The translations under genes and the position numbers were made by a program. A stretch of DNA of 64,000 nt from Dysidea avara (Eukaryota > Porifera > Demospongiae > Dictyoceratida > Dysideidae), in contig NC_089276.1 in assembly GCF_963678975.1 (NCBI RefSeq), positions 19,411,272-19,475,271 on the forward strand, written 5' to 3'. The notes under the pieces were generated by a model. That model did no database searches. It was not told where the DNA came from and saw only the letters and a list, made by a program, of their open reading frames with translations. This document shows, one piece after another, positions 21,606-32,596 of the stretch; position 1 is the first letter of the stretch; every line of letters begins with the position of its first letter.

Positions 21606-21879
21606 CTTCTGATGTCAATGAAATCTGCTGGTAACATCAAAATTGGTGTAGGCCATACCACTTCAAAATCTGATGAAATGAGTTTGTGATGTATACTAAT
21701 GTGAGTGTGTGAGTAGCATTTTGTGTTTTCGCTTCACACTTTAAACTGAGTGTTTGTGTAGGAATGTACTTCCACAATTTCTGATTCAAGTTTATTCCAT
21801 CAGGGTAAGTGCATATTGTAAGGCTGTAGTCTAAAGGTGTTGGAGGTAAAGGAGCATCGATAAAAGGTGATCTATTCAT
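21606..21879 (-). CDS. Possible small exons, unknown protein
   Basis: A minus-strand open stretch from an ATG at 21,879 reads MNRSPFIDAPLPPTPLDY ... KLWKYIPTQTLSLKCEAK with codon character. An exon-like block at 21,669-21,606 lies between a cag acceptor and a GTAAGT donor (FEVVWPTPILMLPADFIDIR). The two do not join in a consistent phase, so the model is uncertain. Confidence 0.2.
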
Positions 21880-21949
21880 TTTATAACGACATTAAATGTA
21901 AATGTTGCATTATTTCTTTGTAGTTGGGTATTTCTATCTTTCATGTACT

Positions 21950-22105
21950 CAGCTAGGGGCAGTCAGAAGTCATGTTTCCAGAACTTACATTTGGTGCAGC
22001 ATCCTGGGAAAGGAATACAATAACATCAAGGCCTACCACCCTGAAGATGATGGTTATGAAGTTCATTCTATTTTTGTTAGTACGTCTGGATGCACATACA
22101 TGTAA
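21950..22105 (+). CDS. Possible coding remnant, unknown
   Basis: An open frame reads AVRSHVSRTYIWCSILG, then KAYHPEDDGYEVHSIFV, and stops at 22,105. A second exon-like block at 22,516-22,589 (cag acceptor, GSLVLFPLSDASNDDDG, GTACGT donor) is on the same strand. Coding character is suggestive only. Confidence 0.2.
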   Translation, partial: QLGAVRSHVSRTYIWCSILGKEYNNIKAYHPEDDGYEVHSIFVSTSGCTYM

Positions 22106-22599
22106 TTGTTCATAAAACCTATTCTGTTTGTTGCTTGGGAAAATTTATACATTAATTGTATTTCTGAACACTGAACAGATGCTAATGGGCATAAACACAC
22201 CATCTAGGTTAAGTTATTTGCTTATACTATTATCATTCCATCAAGTTAGATGAATGCTGTGGATTTTCCAATACATGTAAATGCACTAGCTAATTTCAAA
22301 ATCCTTTGATGATTGATTTTAGAGTATACCTGCATGTAGTATACCTGTAGTTTGCTTTACTCTTACATCTATTGTCTTGCTTTACAAAAATTTATATTTA
22401 GCGGTCCATTTCTTCATTGCTCTGCATAGTGGAGAATTTAAGAACTTGTTAACTGGTAATGTACGTATAACAACATTTAATCAAAATTGATTTTATAAGA
22501 GCAATTGCGTTTCAGATGGCTCTTTGGTGTTATTTCCATTGAGTGATGCCAGTAATGATGATGATGGTGTGCAATTTGCAGTTGAAGTGGTACGTTGGA

Positions 22600-23306
22600 T
22601 AATCTCAATACAATTAGATAAGGGTGTGCATATCTTGGCTATATTAGATCTTGAGATAGTGTATGAGAGCCCTGCACAGATCACAGTAGAGACAGGGAAG
22701 GCTGCTGTGATGATCTACTGTGTCATTGTTTCAAGGAAATTGTGTTTATGACTGGCATCTGGTTGGAGGTTGAAAGAAGGAGTCTCCTTCTTCCCCTGTC
22801 ATTTATGAAAATGTGTCTGGAATACAGTATATCAGTGCATGTTGTCAACATGTTTTGGCCAGTTGTGATGACGTTTTCAGTATAATGATTCACGTGCAGG
22901 TGAATGTATAGGTGAGCTTCTTTATACAATATCACTTTGAAAAATTTCCAGTGGTTCAAACCATGTAAGCACATACAGCTGCCTTATTATTATTCTTTTT
23001 TTTATTTCTGGCTACCTAATATTATTGCAGCCAGCCAGAATCTCACATGCACCTACATGTAGCATCCATGTTGTATTTGTGCACTAAATCTTGTTAATAA
23101 TGTGAAGATGAAGTATATATAAGGCTTAATTGCATTAAACTTACCCAATGAAAATTTGATACATGCATGCAGCAACACCCATGTTTTTGTTGTAAAGGTG
23201 CACTAACTTATATTCATTGTTAAACTATAATAATAGATTCTGATGTCGATCCACCAATCACAACTCTTTCTCCTCCTAGAAAAAAATTAAACAGTATGTA
23301 ATATAT
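22600..23306. other. Intergenic, nothing recognised
   Basis: AT-rich sequence with no supported exon, RNA gene or element ends. Confidence 0.4.
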
Positions 23307-23560
23307 GTGACCGGGCCTGCGAAAACAGGGCATGTGGGCACATGATTTTTGGCTACTTTTTCAAACTTTCATCACTCATAACTTTATGCACTATTATACT
23401 ATGGTAATGCAATTTTCCGCTCTTAGTACGCATGTAATTGGCTTTATGCTGCATGTTACAGAATACAAATATTCTGTTCCAATACTGAGATATGACCTGT
23501 AGAGTGACAGGGTATAGTTTGTGCCCACATGCATGCCCTGTTTTCACAGGCCCGGTCACA
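23307..23560. mobile_element. TA-flanked MITE, TGTGACCGGGCCTGC family, copy 2
   Basis: TGTGACCGGGCCTGCGAAAA on the left and the complement ...CAGGCCCGGTCACA on the right. The inverted repeat extends through 'cagggcatg' and the GTGGGCACA/TGTGCCCAC words. TA abuts both ends. The interior has no coding capacity. Same family as 14,907-15,131. Confidence 0.75.
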
Positions 23561-24055
23561 TATTTTGTACTCCTGTCTTTTATACAATATGCTGATATTT
23601 TATGTATAGCTGGAAGTAGCAGAACTGAAGGAGTTAATTCAAAGCAACTACAAGGTAAATGTTCTGTTACCATATATTTGTGTAGCAGTGGAGTCATCTG
23701 GGGGATCCAAGCCATTGATCCTCCACTTTTATTGGTCAAGCTAGTAACAAAGATCTAGATTCATTAATAAAGTATTGGAATACTCTAATAAAACCATTTA
23801 AATTGTAGCTATTAATGTCTTTAAGTGCATGGGCATGGCTATTACTATTGCAAACTCAAGACTCTACAATACCTATTTCAAATCTTTCAAAACCTTCTTG
23901 TGCTCTTGCACCCAGCCTCTCAGAACAGCATTTATATTTCCATTGCGTTTGTAAAGGTGTCCCTGCACTCTTTGGCATGCTATATCATCCCTAGTAGCTG
24001 CAGAGTCATGCAATGCTTTAATATACGTAACAGGCTGAAATAGTGTCACTATAAG

Positions 24056-25607
24056 CATAGATATACTAAACTTTACAACGGGATTGGAAACGGAAGTAAC
24101 TCACGTGATGTCTCTGTACAAATTCCCAATGTGACGTAACGAGCTCGAAAAATCATCCATGTTTCGCTTGCGCTAGTTAGTCGCCATAGATACTGTCCGT
24201 AGTTACGAGCGCGATATTATTTCTAATGGCTTTATTTGCCAACTATTAGCAATTTATCGACTTTTAACTTGACGAATTGGTTAACCTAGCCTTGTACACA
24301 ATAGCAGGAATGCGTGTGCAACCACAAGAGGCTGTTGTTCGTAATAAACAAGCCACCAGTATGTCAAGAGGTAAGCGAATTATGTTATGGCCACACCGTC
24401 TCATTTTTGTAGACTTTTCACAGATTCTCTGTGTTGGGAAGCAGCTTAGGTAGCTTTGTTTTGAAATCTATATCAACTGTGTAGTGTAATAGGCAACTTG
24501 GAGTTATTGTATCAATTGTCATATTGTATAAAATTACTGCTTACCACTTTACACTTGTGGACTTTTAGTAGGCCCATGACCAATGCTAGATATCAATTTA
24601 CCATACCATCAACTACTACCACACTTGGGGGGTGTAAAGTGTGTGTTGGATTGCTCTGAAACCAAAGCTGTATGGCACGGGGATGAAAGACAGAATCTTC
24701 TAATAAGACACAAAATTTTGAAGAAATCATCCAAGCCACATGATTAGACATCCATCAAAGAATACCAAATGACAGTGTACTGATGACCAACAAGCAAGAG
24801 CTCAAGATGCACTACCAAATTATGTTTAAACAGTATGTGTACTTTCAAAAGAAGTGACATAAACACTTATAGCTAGCTACATTGCACACGTAATTCATAA
24901 TCGACGTACACATATTACACTGTACAGTTAAAATATTCAAAGTGTATGGTTTCTTTGTTAGTTAGTGTGAGGGATTGTCGACTTAACACAGTCTGGCTGT
25001 ACTGGTGCAGCTACCTTTAGCCAACTTTGTAGCAATGGTGAATGGCTTGTGTAATTAACTGAAGTCATACTGGGACCAATCAATCATGTTTATCCACTTT
25101 GTAGTATAATGCCACGTAAGTACTGAAGCTTCCATACAGGCCTCCTGCAAATCTATGAAATCATAGAATGACCTGGACTGGGAATTGAAGAATGTGGCCT
25201 GGTGGACCAAGTGTTCTATTAGCTAGTTGCAGACACACTTGCAGGACAGTATGGTATGGTATGGAATACATCTAAAGTCCGTTCCTTCAAATATACGACT
25301 CCGTACAAGGTCACGGGTCGTTGAAATCAGTTACTAAACAAACTGGATAAATCATGCACCAGCGTCCAATGTGTCACTACTGAAAATTCGCCGAAATACG
25401 GCTCTTGCAAACTCTTCAAACTTTTGTTATTGTCCTGGGAGACTTAACTGCTTCATCCTGAAGTGAAGTTAGCGACAAACAGATAAACTACGGACACACC
25501 TGCTCGCCATCATCGTCCTTAGCAACCGCACTATGACGCAAACCGAAACACGGATGTTATAGTGCGCGAGTTCCGTTTCCAATCCCTATGTGTATAGTAT
25601 ATCTATG
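24056..25607. mobile_element. 1.55-kb TIR element with 7-bp duplication
   Basis: CTATAAG flanks it directly at 24,049-24,055 and 25,608-25,614. Ends are inverted: CATAGATATACTA outermost, then GGGATTGGAAACGGAA (24,080s) against TTCCGTTTCCAATCCC (25,570s). The left interior is CpG-rich, promoter-like sequence leading to a short ATG exon at 24,310. No transposase frame was found, so mobilisation must be in trans. Confidence 0.7.
24310..24370 (+). CDS. Possible first coding exon inside the TIR element
   Basis: ATG followed by 20 codons (MRVQPQEAVVRNKQATSM, then SR) running into a strong GTAAGC donor in phase 1. The upstream 200 bp is less AT-rich with CG dinucleotides and a CACGTG word. No downstream exon was recognised inside the element, so this may be a captured gene start or chance. 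Confidence 0.3.
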
Positions 25608-26534
25608 CTATAAGCATTTGGACACTATAGAATTATTTACTTATCAATTGGTATCAAGACACACGATAGTGTGTCGTGCGGCCCAAGAAGCCGGCGCGCC
25701 ACACCGTGAGTATATTGACAGGAAGAACGAAAACGTCATTTTCACACCTTTGTATCTCGGTGATCACTTATCTGATTGGAACCAAATTTGCTACACAGTT
25801 GCCCGCCAGCCAAGGGAGTCTACATTCCAAATTTGAAGGAAATCGCTCCAGCCATTTCCGAGATACGAGCTGCCAAAGTTTCGTTTTTTTTTCTTCGTTT
25901 TTTTTTTCTTCTTCTTCTTCGTCTTTTCGCACACTTGCAAAAATTGCTATAACAAGCAAACGCGTACTCCGATCGCCTTGAAATTTGGCACACAGAAAGG
26001 GAGTCCAAAGGCGAATCCTAGCATCAAATTTGGTACAAATCCGATGAATGGTTCAGGAGTTATGACCGATTATTCGCGTAAAACAAGATCGATTTGTTGT
26101 CACGCCTACAGGGTAAACCGCTTCATGGAATGAGTTGAAAATTGCTATGTAGATGGAGTAACCATCGTAGGAGTGCCTTTTGGTGGTTTGAAAGGAATCG
26201 AGATAAAGACCACGGAGGTATGACACAAAACCCAACCTGTGTCACAATTACGCGATCGATTTTTATGAATAAAAAAGTATTAGTTTTCACGCCTACTAGG
26301 CAAACCGCTTAGAGCAATGAGCTGAAAATCGGTGTATAGCTGGAATAATCTTCATAGAAAGTCCTTGCAGTAGTACAGAAGAATCGGATTACAAACCACT
26401 GAGTTATGATTCGAAAGCCAACTCCATGTAGCAAATGCGAGATCGAGATACTCTAATAGAACAGTCACCCTAATAGAACATTCGGCTAATTTATTTACTC
26501 CATTATAGAATTTTATTACATCACAAGTTATTCT

Positions 26535-29500
26535 GTAGGGAGTTCAGCTGCAAACAGTTAATCTTATAGACAGTTCAGATAGAAGACAGTCACCATGTGG
26601 ACAGTTAAGCAAATATATCACTATAGAGATTCAGAACATTACAAGTCACACTGAAGAAAGTTCAGCTATAAACAAGTCATGCACTGTGTAGAGAATTCAG
26701 CTACAATTAAGTCACTCTCTAGAGAATTCAGTTACACAGAATTCAGCTACACACAAGTCACTGTGGAGAGAGTTCAGCTACAAACAAATTACCCTTTAGA
26801 GTGATCAGCTACAAACAAAACACTTTGCAGGGTGTTCAGCTGCAAACAAATCACCTTTAGAGAGTTCAGCTAGAAACAAGTCACCCTGTAGAGAGATCAG
26901 CTAGAAACAAATCACCCTGAAGAGAGTTCAGCTACAAAAAATCACCCTGTAGAGACATCAGCTAGAAACTAGACACAATGTAAGGAGTTCAGCTACAAGC
27001 AATCACCCTGTAGAGAGTTCAGCTAAAACAAATCAACCTGCAGAGAGATCAGCTACAAACAAATCACCTTATAGAGAGTTCAGCTACAAACAGATTACCT
27101 GTAGATAGATCGGCTACAAACAAATCAACCTGCAGAGAGATCAGCTACACACAAATCACCCTGTAGAGAGATCAGCTAGAAACTACACACAATGTAAGGA
27201 GTTCAGCTACAAACAAATCACCCTGTAGAGAGATCAGCTACAAACTAGACACAAATTAAGGAGTTCAGCTACAAGTAAATTACCCTGTAGAGAGTTCATC
27301 TACAAACAAATCAACCTGTAGAGCAATCAGCTAGAAACAAATCACCCTGAAGAGAGGTCAGCTACAAAAAATCACCCTGTAGAGAGATCAGCTAGAAACA
27401 AATCACCCTGAAGAGAGGTCAGCTACAAAAAAATCACCCTGTAGAGAGATCAGCTACAAACAAATTGCCCTGTAGAGAGATCAGCTACAAGCAAAACACC
27501 CTGTAGAGCGTTCAGCAACAAAGAAACCACCATGTAGAGAGTTCAGCTACAAACAAATTACCCTGTAGAGAGATCGGCTACAAACAAATCAGCCTGTAGA
27601 GAGTTCAGCTAAAACAAATCAACCTGCAGAGAGATCAACTACAAACAAATCACCATATAGAGAGTTCAGCTACAAACAAATTACCCTATAGAGAGATCGG
27701 CTACAAACAAATCAACCTGCAGAGAGATCAGCTACACACAAATCAACTTATAGAGAGATCAACTACAAACAAATCACCCTGTAGAGAGATCAGCTACAAA
27801 AAATCACCCTGTAGAGATATCAGCTAGAAACAAATCACCCTGAAGAGAGGTCAGCTACAAAAAAATCACCCTGTAGAGAGATCAGCTAGAAACAAATTAC
27901 CCTATAGAGAGATCGGCTACAAACAAATCAACCTGCAGAGAGATCAGCTACACACAAATCAACTTATAGAGAGATCAACTACAAATAAATCACCCTGTAG
28001 AGAGATCAGCTAGAAACTACACACAATGTAAGGAGTTCAGCTACAAATAAATCACCCTGTAGAGAGTTCAGCTAAAACAAATCAACCTGCAGAGAGATCA
28101 GCTACAAACAAATCACCTTTTAGACAGTTCAGCTACAAATAAATTACCTTGTGGAGAGATCAGCTACAAACAAATCAACCTGCAGAGAGATTAGCTACAC
28201 ACAATTCAACTTGTAGAGAGATCAGCTACAAACAAATCACCCTGTAGAGAGATCAGCTAGAAACTAGACACAATGTAAGGAGTTCAGCTACAAGCAAATC
28301 ACCGTGTAGAGAGTTCAGCTACAAACAAACCAACCTGTAGAGCCATCAGCTAGAAACAAATCACCCTGAAGAGAGGTCAGCTACAAAAAATCACCCTGTA
28401 GAGATATCAGCTAGAAACAAATCACCCTGAAGAGAGGTCAGCTACAAAAAAAATCACCCTGTAGAGAGATCAGCTAGAAACAAATCACCCTGAAGAGAGG
28501 TCAGCTACAAACAAAACACTTTGCAGAGAATTCAGCTACAAACAAATCAGTTTGTAGAGAGATCAGTTACACACAAATCAACCTGTAGAGAGATATATAA
28601 GCTAGAAACAAATCACCCTGTAGAGAGTAGCTACAAGCAAAACACCCTGTAGAGAGTTCAGCAACAAAGAAACCACCATGTAGAGAGTTCAGCTGCAAAC
28701 AAATCACCTTATAGAGAGTTCAGCTACAAACAATTCACACTGTAGAGAGATCAGCTAGAAACTAGACACAATGTAAGGAGTTCAGCTACAAGCAAATCAC
28801 CTTTTAGTAAGTTCAGCTACAAACAAATCAACCTGCAGTGAGATCACCTACAAAAAAGCACCTTGTACAGAGTTCAGCTACAAACAAATTACCCTGTAGA
28901 GAGTTCAGCTAAAACAAATCAACCTGCAGAGAGATAAGCTACAAATAAATCACTTTACAGACAGTTCAGCTACAAACAAATTACCTTGTAGAGAGATCGG
29001 CTGCAAATTAATCAACCTGCAGAGAGACCAGCTACACACAAATCAACTTGTAGAGAGATTAGCTACAAACAAATCACCCTGTAGAGAGATCAGCTAGAAA
29101 CTAGATACAATGCAAGGAGTTCAGCTACAAGCAAAATCACCCTTTAGTGAGTTCAGCTACAAACAGATCAACCTGCAGTGAGATCACCCACAAAAACGCA
29201 CTTGTACAGAGTTCAGTTACAAACAAATCACCCTGTAGAGAGATCAGGTAGAAGAATTCACCTTGTAGAGAGTTCAGCAACAAAGAAACCACCATGTAGA
29301 GAGTTCAGCTGCAAACAAATCACCCAGTAGAAAGATCAGCTAGAAGAAGTTACCTTGTAGAGAGTTCAGTTACAAAGAAATCATCATATAGAGAGTTCAG
29401 CTACAAAGAAATTACCCCGTAGAGAGTTCAGCTAGAAGAAGTCACCTTGTAAAGAGTTCAGCTACAAAGAAACCATCATGTACAGAGTTCAGCTACAAAG

Positions 29501-30325
29501 AAACCACCTGTACAGAATTCAACTACAAACAAATTACCCTGTATAGAGATCAGCTAGAAGAAGTTACCTTGTAGATAGTTCAGCTACAACAATTCACCCT
29601 GTAGAAAGATCAGCTAGAAGAAGTCACCTTGTAGAGTGTTCAGTTACAAAGAAACCATCATGTAGAGAGTTCAGCTGCAAACAAATCACTCTGTAGAGAG
29701 TTCAGCTACAAAGAAACCGCCATGTAGAGAGTTCAGCCTCATACAAACCACCTTGTAGAGAATTCAACTACAACAAATCACCCTGTAGAGAAGAAGTTAC
29801 CTTGTAGAGAGTTCAGCTACAAAGAAACCATCATGTAGAGAGTTCAGCTACAAAGAAACCACCTAGTAGAGAGTTTAGCTGTAAACAAATCACCTGTAGA
29901 GAGTTCAGCTAGAAACAAATCACCCCATAGAGAGATCAGCTGGACGAAGTCACCTTGTAGAGAGTTCAGCTACAAAGAAACCATCATGTAGAGAGTTCAG
30001 CTGCAAACAAATCACCCTACAGAGAGTTCAGCTACAAAAAATTACCCTGTAGAGAGTTCAGCTAGACGAAGTCACCTTATAGAGAGTTCAGCTACAAAGA
30101 AACCATCATGTAGAGAGTTCGGCTACAAAGACACCACCATGTAGAGAGTTTAGCTGCAAACAAATCACCTGTAGAGAGTTCAGCTAGAAACAAAATACCC
30201 TGTAGAGAGACCAGCTAGAAGAGGTTACCTTGTAGAGAGTTCAGCTACAAAGAAACCATCCTGTATATAGTTCAGCTACATTTCAAGTCACCCAGTAGAG
30301 AGATCAGCTGCAAAAAAATATCCTG
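26535..30325. repeat. 31-bp minisatellite array, about 120 units
   Basis: Tandem units close to GTAGAGAGATCAGCTACA plus AACAAATCACCCT, i.e. 31 bp. Variants alternate 'gagatcagctagaa' with 'gagttcagctacaa' and later 'gaagtcacctt' or 'aaaccaccatg', giving higher-order patterns. The array is non-coding in all frames (frequent stops). Confidence 0.9.
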
Positions 30326-30339
30326 TGGGGAATAATGGG

Positions 30340-30850
30340 CATGTAATAAATATATGTATATAATTTGTATAATTACTAATAAAATCAAGAATAATTGAAG
30401 TACTAAAATTCTTCTTTAAGTTCTTTTCTTCTTCCTGTAGTAAAGAAAAAAACACATGGGTTAAAAAAGCCCAAAAGCCAGCCATAGGCCGGCTTTGCAG
30501 TATACAAATACAAAAAGAAGTGATATCTAATCAAAAACAGCCAAGCTGTAAAAAAAGGTGCGGCCCCCAAAAAGGCCATGGTGAAAAAAGATGTGAAATC
30601 CAAGGTGGCGGCCAAGAAATGGCTGTGATGGTAGGTTAATGGTTACATTTTAATAACGACAATTCAGGTGAATTTTGTGCCGCTTGGTCTTGGCACCAAA
30701 TTCACCTGAATTGTTGTTATTAAAATGTAACCATTAACCTACCATCACAGCCATTTCTTGGCCGCCACCTTGGATTTCACATCTTTTTTCACCATGGCCT
30801 TTTTGGGGGCCGCACCTTTTTTTACAGCTTGGCTGTTTTTGATTAGATAT
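30340..30850. repeat. Central palindrome of foldback copy 1, with Lys/Ala-rich frame
   Basis: Sequence 30,523-30,680 returns inverted at about 30,692-30,850 with the axis near 30,688. On the plus strand 30,524-30,628 is open and reads SQAVKKGAAPKKAMVKK, then DVKSKVAAKKWL and a stop, like a histone H1 tail. It is preceded by a polypyrimidine stretch and 'ctgtag' near 30,437, resembling a splice acceptor. Probably a captured gene piece; no functional protein is implied. Confidence 0.55.
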
Positions 30851-32074
30851 AATATGCATGCCATTATCCACATGTATCATAGCTTTTTGTGGCCTAATGC
30901 ATACAGTTACAAATGTTGCTCTAGGCTACAGCATTCTACGAACCAACTCAATAACCAAATGTTTCACTTAGCAATTTGTTTCTTCTGTAAAAATTATACT
31001 AATATGCTGTGAGAACATCTTAATTACATATGCATCACTTTAAATATTTTATCTAATAATTTTATTATTAGAACTACAGTATATATGCTTACTGTATAGC
31101 AGAGTTGATGTGTATTTTATCCATATTGATTGGCACTAATTTTAATAAATCTTCATCTCTTTTAGCTACTATGTAAATGTTTGAAGCATATTGGTTGCTT
31201 GTCCATTGAAATACATGTAAATCACGATTATGTGCATAAGACATTACCAATCGAATCCAAGGAATACTACTATATTATGTAGGTCATGTACCAAAACTTA
31301 TTTTCTCTTCCTAATTCCTAATGGTGAATGATAATTTGTAGGTTCCCTGATTTTCTCATCAGATGTACACATTGTTGCCAGAGTTTCATTGCAACTACTT
31401 GCTGTGCAGTTGGTGAGTGTATGGTTGCATGACACATGGGAACTCCAGTGTTGTACAGCTATATACAGTTTATTGTATAGCTACCATAGATCATTTGCAA
31501 ACAACTGAAACAAGTATACCTGCTGATCAGACGAACAGTCCTACTAATCAGACGAACAGTCCTACTAATCAGACGAACAGTCCTACTAATCAGACAAGTA
31601 GTCATCATGATGGACAAGATATGTCTACATTTATATTTGTACACTAGTGTGATGTTGTAATTTATACCACAGTCCCGAACAGTATTGGATTTACAGGTAT
31701 GCAATGTTGTGCTCTCAGTGACGTGCTCTCTTGGGAGGTTGTGTGTATGTTTTAGTCATATCCCTCATAAACATGTTATAACTATAAATATAAAATATAT
31801 GACACCTTTAATTTGGAACTCATTGATCTATCTCTACCTACAACACTATTAAATACAAATTCTACAACTATTGTGGGATAAATTTCATGCAGCAACAATC
31901 ATTTAATGATACAAATGTTCATACTTTGCATTACCTTTATCCTTGCTGCCACTGTTCAACAGAAATTCTGGATTTGACCCTGAATGGAGTCTCCACTCTA
32001 ACCAACCTTGGTTTAACAATATATAGTTAGCCTGATATATAGCAACGTTAATGCATGACCTACAATGATATGGG
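30851..32074. other. Intergenic; 21-bp coding-like tandem repeat
   Basis: At about 31,525-31,595 a 21-bp unit repeats about three and a half times within an open plus-strand frame (31,417-31,647), encoding repeated TNSPTNQ. NQT sequons recur. No splice-linked neighbours were found. The remainder is AT-rich without features. Confidence 0.35.
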
Positions 32075-32440
32075 CCTAATGTATTTCGCGGACTGGACTC
32101 ACGCACTGAGCTGGAAACAGTTTTTAAACAATAATTCAGACATTATCCATCTCTTGCAACACTGAAGACACCATTATCGAGCTACAACTGCTAATACTGC
32201 TCTTCCTTACAAGTCAACAAACTAGTGCATGCACTAATTAATTAGAATACACTTACGATGCACGAGTAGTAGCAGTGATAAAACGTGATAGAGGCCGTTG
32301 TTGTAGCTTAGATGTTTTTCCTTTGTTGCTCCAGTACTTAGGACTAGTGTTAGGGCTGTAGTGATGAGCCAGTTTATTTGCATAGCCCCATCACCTCGCC
32401 GGGCGAATTTTTTTTTTGTACGAGGTTTGGCCACTTTAAC
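32075..32440 (+). repeat. Left inverted arm of the MULE
   Basis: Inverted copy at 46,810-47,152 (outer part) and 40,594-40,634 (inner GTACGAGG/poly-T part). Shared words include GCACTGAGCTGGAAACAG, CAGACATTATCCATCTCTT and GATAGAGGC. The ATG of the protease gene lies 120 bp inside, so this arm probably holds its promoter. Confidence 0.75.
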
Positions 32441-32559
32441 TTCGTACACCAGTAGCTACATAAACTGGAGTTTCCGGAAGCCTACTTAAATACGTAATTT
32501 GTTTGGCGCGTTATTGTGGGTCGTTGCCTGGCGTTGTGGGGGTGCCAAGGAATAGAAAG

Positions 32560-32596
32560 ATGGAAAGTAGCGAGGGCCATAGTGATACTGCTACAG
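32560..32596 (+). CDS. Ulp1 exon 1
   Basis: ATG at 32,560 (MESSEGHSDTAT), then a GTGAGA donor in phase 1. This start is chosen because the next exon continues in phase with the protease fold and no earlier ATG with splice context was found. Confidence 0.6.

Larger units (their letters stand above)
25660..30850. mobile_element. Giant minisatellite foldback element, copy 1 (right half lost)
   Basis: Layout: terminal region 25,660-26,450, starting ATCAAGACACACGATAGTG with a GTGTCGTGCGGCCC word; a TCTAATAGAACAGTCAC junction at about 26,450-26,472; a 31-bp minisatellite at 26,535-30,325; a central palindrome up to 30,850. Copy 2 (54,650-57,450) shows the same modules in reverse order on the other side of its palindrome. 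The full element is therefore terminal region, minisatellite, palindrome, inverted minisatellite, inverted terminal region. No transposase is encoded. Confidence 0.75.

Noticed and set aside
26535-30325. CRISPR-like array
   Set aside because: Units are contiguous 31-bp tandem repeats without unique spacers, in eukaryotic DNA; it is a minisatellite.
30758-31012. Open frame MAATLDFTSFF... on the plus strand, repeated inverted at 30,403-30,615
   Set aside because: It is the reverse-strand reading of the Lys/Ala-rich palindrome arm; the two identical frames arise from the palindrome, not from two genes.
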